Of a DNA stretch of 21,388 bases, positions 1 through 8,431 are shown piece after piece. Where the stretch lies: positions 1 through 21,388 of the forward strand of contig CAJUKR010000029.1 in the NCBI GenBank assembly GCA_910587025.1, in the 5' to 3' direction. Both the position numbers and the translations under genes were made by a program. The notes below the pieces were generated by a model, which saw only the letters and a program-made list of their open reading frames with translations, ran no database searches and was not told the DNA's origin. The stretch comes from an uncultured Christensenellaceae bacterium (GTDB taxonomy: Bacteria; Bacillota; Clostridia; Christensenellales; Pumilibacteraceae). Within the stretch, counting starts at the first letter, position 1, and every line of letters begins with the position of its first letter.

Positions 1-1625
1 TGGCTCAGATCGGACAGGGTACGCTGAATGCCATACGAAAGGATATGTTCCGTAAAATGCAGACGTTGCCCGTTTCGTATTTCGATACGCATCAGCACGG
101 CGATATCATGAGCATGTATACCAACGACGTCGACGCGCTTCGTCAGTTTATTTGTCAGACGTTGCCGCAGCTTATAAATTCTTCGGTTATGGTCATCGCT
201 TCCATCGCGATAATGATCTACTACAGTTTGTGGCTGTTCCTGGTCGTTGTCGTATGTCTTGTCGCAATGCTTTTCGTCGTAATGAAAATAGGCGGAGCGA
301 GTTCGAGATATTTCACGGTTCAACAAAGCATGCTCGGAAAAGTAAACGGATATATAGAAGAGTCCATGCACGGACAGAAAGTAATAAAGGTATTCTGTCA
401 CGAACGTCAGGCGGAGAAAGAATTCGACGAACGCAACGAAGCGCTGTGTGCGTCGGCGACTGCGGCAAGCGGTTATGCCAACATGCTCATGCCTATAATG
501 GGTAATATCGGTAATATTCTTTATGTCCTTCTTGCAGTCGTCGGTTCGCTCATAATAGTATTCGGAGGGAACAACATAGGTCTTATCTCGTTTATGAATC
601 CGGGCGCGGGCATGATCGGCATACTTATCGGCTTCCTGACGATAGTGAAGAGCTTTACTCAGTCGATCTCCAATATGTCTCAGCAGATCAACTTCGTCGC
701 GCTTGCCGGCGCGGGCGCGAAACGTGTCTTTGAAATGACCGAAACCGCGGGCGAGGAAGACAACGGTTACGTCGAGCTTGTTTATGCGAATAAGTCCGAG
801 GACGGTACTATTACGGAGAGCGATACATATACGGGTATATGGGCATGGAAACATCCGCACAAGGCGGAAGGAACGGTAACGTATCACGAGCTTGTCGGCG
901 ACATAGAAATGCACGACGTGGATTTCGCGTACGTCCCCGGAAAGACCGTGCTTCACGACGTTACTTTGTACGCAAAGCCGGGACAGAAAGTCGCGTTTGT
1001 CGGCTCGACGGGCGCGGGTAAAACAACGATCACGAACCTTATAAACCGTTTTTACGATATCGAAGACGGTAAGATCCGTTATGACGGCATAAATATAAAT
1101 AAGATCAAAAAAGCCGATCTCCGCCGCTCGCTCGGGATGGTGCTTCAGGAAACCAACCTGTTTACCGGTACGATAAAGGAAAATATCCGCTACGGCAATC
1201 TTTACGCCACGGACGAAGAAGTTATCGCCGCGGCAAAACTTGCGAACGCTCACGATTTCATCATGCGTTTACCCGACGGCTACGATACGCTTCTCGAAAG
1301 CGACGGCGCAAATCTGTCGCAGGGACAGCGTCAGTTGCTTTCGATTGCACGCACGGCTTGCGAGAACGCGCCCGTGCTCATACTCGACGAGGCTACGAGT
1401 TCGATCGATACTCGTACGGAAGCGCTCGTACAACGCGGTATGGATAGGCTTATGGCGGGACGCACCGTATTCGTTATCGCACACAGATTATCCACTGTTC
1501 GCAACTCCGACGTAATAATGGTGCTCGATCACGGGCGCATCATCGAGCGCGGTACTCACGATCAGCTCATAGAAAAACAGGGAACTTATTATAAACTGTA
1601 TACGGGTGCTTTCGAGCTCGAATAA
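1..1625 (+). CDS. ABC-type exporter, fused membrane and ATPase domains (5' end outside window)
   Basis: This is a type I ABC exporter half-transporter that would couple ATP hydrolysis to export of an unknown substrate. The reading frame is open to the window edge (first full codon at 3), and residues before the first ATG at 45 already look like the family's first cytoplasmic loop, so the true start lies upstream. Numbering from that ATG, the transmembrane domain covers about residues 1-215. The nucleotide-binding domain has Walker A GSTGAGKT (320-327), signature LSQGQ (424-428), Walker B LILDE with the catalytic Glu449, and the switch His480, so the ATPase site looks complete. A hydrophilic insert of about 55 residues (roughly 235-290) links the two domains. 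Such proteins often work as heterodimers with a partner encoded just upstream, which would be off the window. Family is certain; substrate is unknown. Confidence 0.95.
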   Translation, partial: AQIGQGTLNAIRKDMFRKMQTLPVSYFDTHQHGDIMSMYTNDVDALRQFICQTLPQLINSSVMVIASIAIMIYYSLWLFLVVVVCLVAMLFVVMKIGGASSRYFTVQQSMLGKVNGYIEESMHGQKVIKVFCHERQAEKEFDERNEALCASATAASGYANMLMPIMGNIGNILYVLLAVVGSLIIVFGGNNIGLISFMNPGAGMIGILIGFLTIVKSFTQSISNMSQQINFVALAGAGAKRVFEMTETAGEEDNGYVELVYANKSEDGTITESDTYTGIWAWKHPHKAEGTVTYHELVGDIEMHDVDFAYVPGKTVLHDVTLYAKPGQKVAFVGSTGAGKTTITNLINRFYDIEDGKIRYDGININKIKKADLRRSLGMVLQETNLFTGTIKENIRYGNLYATDEEVIAAAKLANAHDFIMRLPDGYDTLLESDGANLSQGQRQLLSIARTACENAPVLILDEATSSIDTRTEALVQRGMDRLMAGRTVFVIAHRLSTVRNSDVIMVLDHGRIIERGTHDQLIEKQGTYYKLYTGAFELE

Positions 1626-1644
1626 CCGATAATATTCGGATAAC

Positions 1645-1692
1645 ACAATAAAAAAACACACGGCTTTCAAAAGATTTCCGTGTGTTTTTTAT
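1645..1692 (+). terminator. Two-way rho-independent terminator after the ABC gene
   Basis: The arms ACACACGG (1656-1663) and CCGTGTGT (1678-1685) pair around a 14-base loop. They are flanked by an A-run on the left and a T-run on the right, so the hairpin can stop transcription from either direction. On the plus strand it ends the ABC gene. On the minus strand it would stop RNA made leftward from the promoter at 1785-1813. Confidence 0.85.
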
Positions 1693-1743
1693 TGTATTTT
1701 TCGCTGTTTTATCCTAAAAAATGCTCATTATGCAAATCGGTTT

Positions 1744-1772
1744 CGGTACATCTATGTATAGATATGTGTACC
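1744..1772 (+). repeat. Left inverted repeat of a putative invertible segment
   Basis: These 29 bases are the reverse complement of 1882-1910 at 28 of 29 positions; the only mismatch is T1747 against G1907. The inner 28 bases can be read as an 11-base arm, a 6-base centre GTATAG and a second 11-base arm, which is the layout of tyrosine-recombinase core sites. Similarity stops sharply at both ends. Confidence 0.85.
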
Positions 1773-1784
1773 AGTACACAATAT

Positions 1785-1813
1785 ATTTTAATGTTTCGAA
1801 AAATATATGTCAA
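1785..1813 (-). promoter_or_regulatory. Strong sigma-A-type promoter inside the inverted-repeat segment, pointing left
   Basis: Read on the minus strand, a perfect TTGACA (1813-1808) is followed by exactly 17 bases and then TAAAAT (1790-1785, 5 of 6 to consensus). Transcription would start near 1778 and run left across the left repeat into the terminator at 1645-1692. In this orientation it serves no gene. If the segment 1744-1910 inverted, it would sit at about 1841-1869 and read into the giant surface-protein gene with a leader of roughly 95 bases. Confidence 0.8.
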
Positions 1814-1881
1814 CCGTTTTTATGAGTTTTTCGTAAATTGTGAAAATTTTGTAGTATTTTGCGCTTCGAATCGGCAAAAAC

Positions 1882-1910
1882 GGTACACATATCTATACAT
1901 AGATGTGCCG
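1882..1910 (-). repeat. Right inverted repeat of a putative invertible segment
   Basis: Partner of 1744-1772, in opposite orientation. Arms GGTACACATAT (1882-1892) and ATAGATGTGCC (1899-1909) match each other in inverted sense at 8 of 11 positions around the asymmetric centre CTATAC. Opposite orientation of an asymmetric centre is what gives inversion rather than deletion in site-specific recombination. It ends 59 bases before the ATG of the giant gene. Confidence 0.85.
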
Positions 1911-1935
1911 TTTTCGACGACGAAAAAAGATTTTT

Positions 1936-1941
1936 TATAAT
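1936..1941 (+). promoter_or_regulatory. Isolated TATAAT upstream of the giant gene
   Basis: A perfect TATAAT lies 29 bases before the ATG at 1970, outside the inverted repeats. No good -35 box stands at 16-18 bases; the best hexamer, TTTCGA, matches 3 of 6. It could be a weak or activator-dependent promoter giving basal expression, or chance in an AT-rich stretch. Confidence 0.4.
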
Positions 1942-1969
1942 ACGTAACTGTCGAAACGAAGAGGAGATT

Positions 1970-4900
1970 ATGAGAAATACAAATATAATAAAAGTCAAGT
2001 CGCTTATATTGTTTTTGATGACGATGATTTTTATCGGCGCTATATTTTACGGAGTTGTCGGCATTGCGGAAAAAGACGCCGACGCATATATAAACGGTCA
2101 GACTCCGACCTCTGTCGGTTCGTTGACTTATTCCGATTACGAAACAAGAAGCGACGGAAAAGTTTTCGATAATTCCGTTGTAAAAAATATTTACGGACTT
2201 ATTTCTGGCGGTACGAATACTTATGCCGCGGCGTATAACGCAGTATACGGTTCCGCAAGCAGCTTGTCAAGTAAAACCGATGATCCCGCAGACAGCGTCG
2301 ATACTCAGCCGCATTCCATGAATTTTTCTCAGATAAACGGAGGAAACGCAATTACCGTCGCTTTCGGCGGATTTACATGGAATATAGTATATCTCACCAC
2401 AAATACGACGGGTGCTGGCGGCAAAGGGGATCTGATCGCAACTCTATGGATGACCGAAAGTACCGGAGGTTGCCATTGGAACGATTATCACAGTACCACT
2501 ACAAGCAGTCCATATCCGAGCAGTATGTACTCGACAAGCAGAATGCGCTTTGTAGCATTGAATGCCGGCGATGTCGACGGCGGATCTACCAAATACGCAA
2601 CGAGTATTACCGCAATGAACGGTACAAGAACAAGTGCACAGCGTATCGATAATGATTTTGCGCAGTTTACTTTGTCTAAAGCGGTGATCGGCAGAAAGAG
2701 TCTGATCGATTATATGGCTACTCCGTCCGAACTTTTATATCAAGAGAAAGAAAACTGGGTCTGGGCTTATGCCGCAACCGGTAAACCTTATTTATTACAA
2801 AATGAGGCGTGGGGGAGTCCGGATACGACAGTTACTATGGGCGGTACCGGAGGTTGGTTCGGAAGCGGCAATACGAATAATATGAATCAGGTAATTGCGA
2901 AGCCGCAATATTACGACTGGGCAGACGATTATCTTTGGTTGCCGTCTTTGACCGAAACCGGTTGCTCTTTGGCAACTTTCGGTACGAGCCTTTGGGGAAT
3001 CCCTACTTCTTTGAATTCTTCTACAGATATTTTGAAAGCGTCTTCCGCTTATTGGTTGCGTTCTGGTAACGATCCGGATACTTCCATTTGTACGTTGGGT
3101 ACTACGGGCGAATGCGAAACGGATAATGCCAACGCTACGAATGCGATCCGTCCCGCAATGCACGTGAATCTTACCGCAATAGCGCGTGAATTGACGAAGC
3201 CTCAGGTGCCTACGGGAACGACGTTTACATACAACGGCAACACACAGGAAATAGATTTGGCTTCGTTTACCGATTTCGATGCGGAGCGAATCAAAGTAAC
3301 CGGAATAACGCGCAACGGAACAGCGCTTCCTTCTTCATACGTTCAGCCTTCCGTTATTGCGCCCGTATCGCCCGCAACGCATTCGACGAAAGTCGGTATT
3401 ACCGAAGCCGGAACTTATAAAGTTACTCTTGAGACAATATCCGAAGAAATACAACCGGCAGGTGTAACTATCGATTATGTATTTCATGAGACTTATCCGA
3501 CAGTCGGCAGCAATACGATGACTATCGATATTACATTACAGAAAAAGAAACTGACCGTTCCCGAGCTTACAAGCGTTTCGAGCCAGCAGACATTCGGCGG
3601 AAGCAAACTGACTTTCAATTTGCCCGATTACCCGAGTACGGAAATAGCGTCAACGCCTTCGGCGTCGTATCCGCGAAATCCGTTGTCCGTGAAATTTACT
3701 TGTAAAGAAAACGGTACGGAATTTACTCCGAGTTATGTTCCCACTTCTACGGCAAAATCGGACGGTACGCTTGATATATCAGTCAGAGATGCGGGCAAAT
3801 ATACCGCAACGATAACAATAGAGGATGCCGTAAATTACGAGTGGTCTGATTCTACGCAAACGCCGAAAACGGTGGATTTTACCGTCAAACCGAAACAGCT
3901 TAGCATAACGTATACTTCTACGGAACAGGGTAATGCGTTGAGTTGGAGTTCGGACAGTTCTTCGAGTAAGGCGACGTTCAAGATCGGGGATATATATGCC
4001 GGTACCGATTCGACTTTCCCGAATGCCGATAATGTGGGGCTCAGACTGCGGCTGAGCAAAGACGGGAACAGCGCGTTCAGCAGTACGGTCGACGCCGTGC
4101 TCGATCCGAGTACAGGAAAATTTACGGCGGAGCTTGATGCAAGCGCATTCCCCGGAGGAGAATATTCTACGGGCTCTTTTCCCATTACGTTCGAAATTGC
4201 AGGCAATAATACGCATAATTCGAATTATTCTTTGACTACGGCTCTTACGGGTTGGAACACAAAACTGGTAATATCCGCGTCGGGCGCGGGGTTGTCGTCG
4301 TATACATGGAGATATACGAAAAAGAGCGGATCGGGCGCAATCGTTGATTCGGATGTTTCCATGCCTGCGACGAATAAGTTGCCTTATGCGTTCGACTCGG
4401 AAAATAATACGGGGTATGTATATGAAATTTCCGTTGATACATCCGAGTTTACGGAGCATTACATAAAAATAGACGAAAGCAAGTATACGGACGGAATACA
4501 GAATGTTTCCGCAAGTTCGGCGGGAACGTATATTACGAAAGTGGCTTTGATTACTTTGGATGAGAACCACCTGTTTAACGATAACGGCGTTTCTTCGCGT
4601 ACGAAAGAGATCACTCTTACTTGGGAGATCGAGAGAGGGGACATAGAAATAAGCGGAGTGAAGTGGGTATGGAGCGACGCAACGAGTAAGAGCGGAGAGT
4701 ATCCGGTGACGTGGGACAGTGAAGCGAAGGAGTGGAAATACACGGGCGGAAGCGACGCGGGGTTACCGTGGAACGGCGGAGATTACACATTGACGTTAAG
4801 CGGGTTACCGACGGGAGTAACGGTAAACAATCCGACGAGCGCGTATACCGGGAACAAGAAGAAATACATAGGAACGGGATACACGGCGGAGTGTCTTGGA

Positions 4901-7900
4901 CTGACATACGATACGGTGAACTATAACGCGTTGCCGTCGGGTCTTACGCGCTTGAAGTGGAGTATAGTCAAAGGCAAGATAGTGATCGACGGAAGTAAGT
5001 GGACGACGTCGCAGCAGGGCGAGGACTCGAATATATTTTACGTACCTGCGTTAAAGGGGGTATCGGGTATAGAGTACGAGTTCTATCATCTGGGGACGGA
5101 CGCAACGAAGCCTAGTCCGCCGGGAGCGGGACAAGGAACGAAGCTGGACGGAATTTCGGACATCGAGTGCGTATTGGGAACGACAAACTGTTATTACGTA
5201 AAAGCGGTAATAGCGAGCGGAGTATCGATCGACGGAGTGACGTTATGGAAAGACGCGCTCGAGTTGGTGGACGAGAGCAGTCCGGAGCCTGAGTACGGAG
5301 CATGCACGAAATACTTCGAGACGGGAGACAACCGAACGCCGGTACAGGTAACGCTGGACGGCGCGCCGGACACGTACGACAGGAAAGGACACGGCTTGCT
5401 TAACCACGACGGTAATGCGGGCGATCTGATGATTACTGTGGGAAGCAACGCGTTCCCCGTAAGCAACTTCACGATCAGGTACTACAAGCGCGACACGAAG
5501 AACGGCCACGACCACAACAAAGGCGAGGAACTGCCCGAAGGCTCGTATCCTGTAAACGCGGGATGGTACGTAATAGAGATCAGCCTGACGAGTACGGCGG
5601 GAGAGAACTACTATGCGACGGACGAGTACTTGGAGTTCGAGATCAAGCCGTACGTACTGAACATGAGTCAGGTGAAGTGGGGATACATAGACGAAGAAGG
5701 GAACGAGATAGAGTACAATCCGTCGAAGCCGTTGGAATACAAACTGGACGAAGAAGGGAACGGAGTAGAGCAGAAGCTGGTATTGATCGGGCTACCGAAG
5801 GGAGACGCGAACGGAAGCGAAGAGGAGAAGTTGATCGCTGAGCTGTATGCTGAGAGCGGTATAGGAGAAGAGAGTAGCGGGATACTGAAGTACAGCGGAA
5901 ATACGGGAACGACGGTGACGGGATCGGGGAGCAACACGGCGAAGTGTGTATTCGGAGAGTTACCGGGTAATTTCGCATACGGAGCGATCCCGAGTCACAT
6001 AGAGACGGACGCCGATGGCAATCCTAAGGAGACGAGCCAAAGCTGGAACATCGAGCCGAAGAAGATAGCGGCGCCGAAAGCGGACGCAACGCATACGTTC
6101 ACGGGTTATACACTGGATATCCTGAGTTTTTCGGGCATGGATCCGAAAGGGCTTGGGATCTACTATGACCTGGTGGGACTGACCAAGAGAGACGTAAACA
6201 ACGAAGCGCAGAGCCTGTTCAATAGCGAGAACTGTGCGGATCCGAACAACCCGACGACTGAAGAAGTGAAAGCAATATTGTCGGGGATCAAGGATGCGGG
6301 AAGATATTCGATCACGGTAAAGACGCGAGACGCAGCTAACGTGAAGTTTTCGGTAAACGGAGTAACGGGAACGTTACCTACATACTCGGCGCAGATCACG
6401 GTAAACAAACTGAAGATCCAAGTAGTGGACTGGCAGGGAGACGGAAACTCGCCGTGGACGGCGTCGTACGGAACGAGCGAATTCCCCGCGGACATAGTGG
6501 AGTACAGATACACGGACGAAGGCGGAAACGTAATAGAGCCGGAAGACTTGATAAATCATTACAACGAACAGTTCCGTCAGACGATAGTAGCGAGCGCGGG
6601 GAACGAAGACAACATCGAGATCGAGTACTTGGACGGAGTGGAAAGCGAGAAGAGGTTTCTAATGCTGGATCAGGGAAACCCGCCTGATCCCATAGCAGTT
6701 CCTGGAGAGATAGAAACGCCGAAACGAGTATATACGGGTAAGGAACAGAATTTCATGCCCGACGGACTGGAAGAACTGCTGTCTAAGGGGGTTGTAAAGC
6801 TGTACGCGGTAGACGCCGAAGGGAACGAGATAGAGACGGATAAGAGCTACTTAACGCAGAAAGAGAGCGGGAAGTACAAAGTACGAGTAAAGATAGTAGG
6901 AAACTACTACTGGAGCGGAACGAACAACGACAAGAGCGTAAAGGAGTACGAGTACGAGATCGAACGAGCAAAGGTAGTGCCGATCTGGGGGACTACGACG
7001 GAAGGGAAGCCGATAGCGCGTTTACCGGAAGGATACCCGGGAGAAGACGTGTTCGAGTATAAGTACTATGACGTAAACGGAGTAGAAGTATCCGAGAGCG
7101 AACTGGTATCGGATACGAAATACCGAGTAACGGCGGTATTGAAGAGCGAGTACGCGAAGAACTATGTGCTTAGTGACGAAAGCGGAGCGGAGATAGCCGA
7201 GAGCGAATACGGAGAGGAGTATATCCATCCGAAAGAGGGGTTGCTGGGATTCCTGACACAGAAGTTCTTGTTTGGACTGGACATGTGGATGTGTCTATTG
7301 ATCTTCTTGTCGATCTTGTTGTTGCTGATTCTGCTGATCGTGTTTATAGTGCGTCGCAGGAAGAAGAAAGCGGAGAGGCAAGCGAAAGCGGCTGAGCGGG
7401 AGGAAGCGGAAGAAGAGAAGCGTAGAGCGCGAGAGGAAGAGAAAGAGCGCCGAGAGGAAGAACGCCGCAGACGCGAAGAGGAAAGAGAAGAAGAACGCAG
7501 AAGACGTGAGGACGAACGCGAGGATGAGCGGAGACGCAGAGAAGACGAACGGCGTATAGGCGCTCAACCGCAGGCGATGCCTATACCGTTGCAGGTACAA
7601 CAGCCTATGCAGATGCAACAACAGTCGTTGCCGCAAGTACAGTTGCAACAACCTATGCCGTTGCCGGTGCAGGGCTCGAAGCCTCAAATAATAGCGGAGC
7701 AGAGTGCGACGGAGGATAGTGAAATGGACGCAGAGACGTATGAAAGATTGAGAGAGTACGAAGAGCGGCTCAGAGTAATGGAACGAGAGTTGCAGGAGAA
7801 GCGAATAGAAAATATCTGTCGGGAGGAGAGCGAGCGCACGAGACGCGAGATGGAAGAGCGCGCGAGAATAAGGCGACAGGAAGAGGAGATGCAACGCTTG

Positions 7901-8203
7901 AGAGAGTTGCAGGACTATGAGCGCAGCCGAAGAGAGATGCGCGGCGGCTATATGCCGGGAAACGGCTACGGAATGGGCTATCCCGTTATGCCCGATATAC
8001 AACAGCAACAGCGCGAACTGGAGATGCAGCGTCTGAGATTGCTCGAAGAGGAGTTGCGCCGCAAAGAGATAGAGAATCAGCTGCTGCAGGAGCGCCTTCG
8101 CGGAGGATACGCATATCCGATGTATCCGAACGGAAGCGGCGGATATATACCGTACATGCCGCAGTCCGGAAAAGACCCGCACGGAGGGGAGGGTAATAAA
8201 TGA
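1970..8203 (+). CDS. Giant single-pass surface protein with cytoplasmic coiled-coil tail
   Basis: A 2077-residue predicted cell-surface protein. The start at 1970 is preferred over the in-frame ATG at 1859 because it has a GAGGAG site just upstream (a short 3-base gap) and leads straight into a signal peptide (hydrophobic core about 11-33). Residues about 127-405 resemble the DUF6273 domain, ending in YWLRSG and IRPAMHVNL. Next comes a long series of beta-rich, Ig/MBG-like modules, with strand-like starts near residues 410, 525, 640, 890, 1001, 1225, 1362, 1480, 1576 and 1666, several carrying a KW or W-containing strand. One membrane helix (1772-1794) is followed by RRRKKK, so the last 283 residues should be cytoplasmic: a very charged Arg/Glu helix (to about 1862), a Gln/Pro/Met linker, a second coiled coil, and Tyr/Gly-rich patches at the end. 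No LPXTG motif is seen. A role in adhesion or envelope structure is inferred. Its stop overlaps the next gene's start. Confidence 0.85.
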   Translation: MRNTNIIKVKSLILFLMTMIFIGAIFYGVVGIAEKDADAYINGQTPTSVGSLTYSDYETRSDGKVFDNSVVKNIYGLISGGTNTYAAAYNAVYGSASSLSSKTDDPADSVDTQPHSMNFSQINGGNAITVAFGGFTWNIVYLTTNTTGAGGKGDLIATLWMTESTGGCHWNDYHSTTTSSPYPSSMYSTSRMRFVALNAGDVDGGSTKYATSITAMNGTRTSAQRIDNDFAQFTLSKAVIGRKSLIDYMATPSELLYQEKENWVWAYAATGKPYLLQNEAWGSPDTTVTMGGTGGWFGSGNTNNMNQVIAKPQYYDWADDYLWLPSLTETGCSLATFGTSLWGIPTSLNSSTDILKASSAYWLRSGNDPDTSICTLGTTGECETDNANATNAIRPAMHVNLTAIARELTKPQVPTGTTFTYNGNTQEIDLASFTDFDAERIKVTGITRNGTALPSSYVQPSVIAPVSPATHSTKVGITEAGTYKVTLETISEEIQPAGVTIDYVFHETYPTVGSNTMTIDITLQKKKLTVPELTSVSSQQTFGGSKLTFNLPDYPSTEIASTPSASYPRNPLSVKFTCKENGTEFTPSYVPTSTAKSDGTLDISVRDAGKYTATITIEDAVNYEWSDSTQTPKTVDFTVKPKQLSITYTSTEQGNALSWSSDSSSSKATFKIGDIYAGTDSTFPNADNVGLRLRLSKDGNSAFSSTVDAVLDPSTGKFTAELDASAFPGGEYSTGSFPITFEIAGNNTHNSNYSLTTALTGWNTKLVISASGAGLSSYTWRYTKKSGSGAIVDSDVSMPATNKLPYAFDSENNTGYVYEISVDTSEFTEHYIKIDESKYTDGIQNVSASSAGTYITKVALITLDENHLFNDNGVSSRTKEITLTWEIERGDIEISGVKWVWSDATSKSGEYPVTWDSEAKEWKYTGGSDAGLPWNGGDYTLTLSGLPTGVTVNNPTSAYTGNKKKYIGTGYTAECLGLTYDTVNYNALPSGLTRLKWSIVKGKIVIDGSKWTTSQQGEDSNIFYVPALKGVSGIEYEFYHLGTDATKPSPPGAGQGTKLDGISDIECVLGTTNCYYVKAVIASGVSIDGVTLWKDALELVDESSPEPEYGACTKYFETGDNRTPVQVTLDGAPDTYDRKGHGLLNHDGNAGDLMITVGSNAFPVSNFTIRYYKRDTKNGHDHNKGEELPEGSYPVNAGWYVIEISLTSTAGENYYATDEYLEFEIKPYVLNMSQVKWGYIDEEGNEIEYNPSKPLEYKLDEEGNGVEQKLVLIGLPKGDANGSEEEKLIAELYAESGIGEESSGILKYSGNTGTTVTGSGSNTAKCVFGELPGNFAYGAIPSHIETDADGNPKETSQSWNIEPKKIAAPKADATHTFTGYTLDILSFSGMDPKGLGIYYDLVGLTKRDVNNEAQSLFNSENCADPNNPTTEEVKAILSGIKDAGRYSITVKTRDAANVKFSVNGVTGTLPTYSAQITVNKLKIQVVDWQGDGNSPWTASYGTSEFPADIVEYRYTDEGGNVIEPEDLINHYNEQFRQTIVASAGNEDNIEIEYLDGVESEKRFLMLDQGNPPDPIAVPGEIETPKRVYTGKEQNFMPDGLEELLSKGVVKLYAVDAEGNEIETDKSYLTQKESGKYKVRVKIVGNYYWSGTNNDKSVKEYEYEIERAKVVPIWGTTTEGKPIARLPEGYPGEDVFEYKYYDVNGVEVSESELVSDTKYRVTAVLKSEYAKNYVLSDESGAEIAESEYGEEYIHPKEGLLGFLTQKFLFGLDMWMCLLIFLSILLLLILLIVFIVRRRKKKAERQAKAAEREEAEEEKRRAREEEKERREEERRRREEEREEERRRREDEREDERRRREDERRIGAQPQAMPIPLQVQQPMQMQQQSLPQVQLQQPMPLPVQGSKPQIIAEQSATEDSEMDAETYERLREYEERLRVMERELQEKRIENICREESERTRREMEERARIRRQEEEMQRLRELQDYERSRREMRGGYMPGNGYGMGYPVMPDIQQQQRELEMQRLRLLEEELRRKEIENQLLQERLRGGYAYPMYPNGSGGYIPYMPQSGKDPHGGEGNK

Positions 8204-8430
8204 AAAAGGAACGAGAGTTGAAGCGGGAGATCGGAGAGATCGAGGAACGGATCGAGGATCTTGAAAGAAAACGTTTGAGATCGCAGTCGTCGATCGTGTC
8301 GAGCATGCTGGAGAAACGGGAGCCCGACGCGCGAGACGCGGAGTATTTCAGGACGTTGACATCGTTGATCGATTTGGAACGAGAGAACCTGCGGCTGTTG
8401 AAAAGCGAGCTGAAGAATCGGGAGAAGTAG
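8200..8430 (+). CDS. Small charged coiled-coil protein (hypothetical)
   Basis: A 76-residue protein rich in Glu, Arg, Lys and Leu, with heptad-like spacing over most of its length and no signal peptide or membrane segment, so it is probably cytoplasmic. Its ATG overlaps the stop of the giant gene as ATGA, which points to translational coupling, and GGAGGGGAGG lies upstream at 8183-8192. The stop is followed one base later by the next gene. I do not recognise a family. Composition and codon use match the 3' half of the giant gene. The arrangement suggests it binds the giant protein's tail or the third protein, but that is inference only. Confidence 0.8.
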   Translation: MKKERELKREIGEIEERIEDLERKRLRSQSSIVSSMLEKREPDARDAEYFRTLTSLIDLERENLRLLKSELKNREK

Positions 8431-8431
8431 C

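Noticed and set aside
1859..1969. Upstream extension of the giant gene to an ATG at 1859
   Set aside because: It would run through the right inverted repeat, lacks a ribosome binding site and puts 37 charged residues before the signal peptide.
7295..8182. 295-codon minus-strand frame opposite the coiled-coil tail
   Set aside because: Leu/Ser/Arg-rich mirror of the GAG/CGC-rich repeats in the tail; no start signal.
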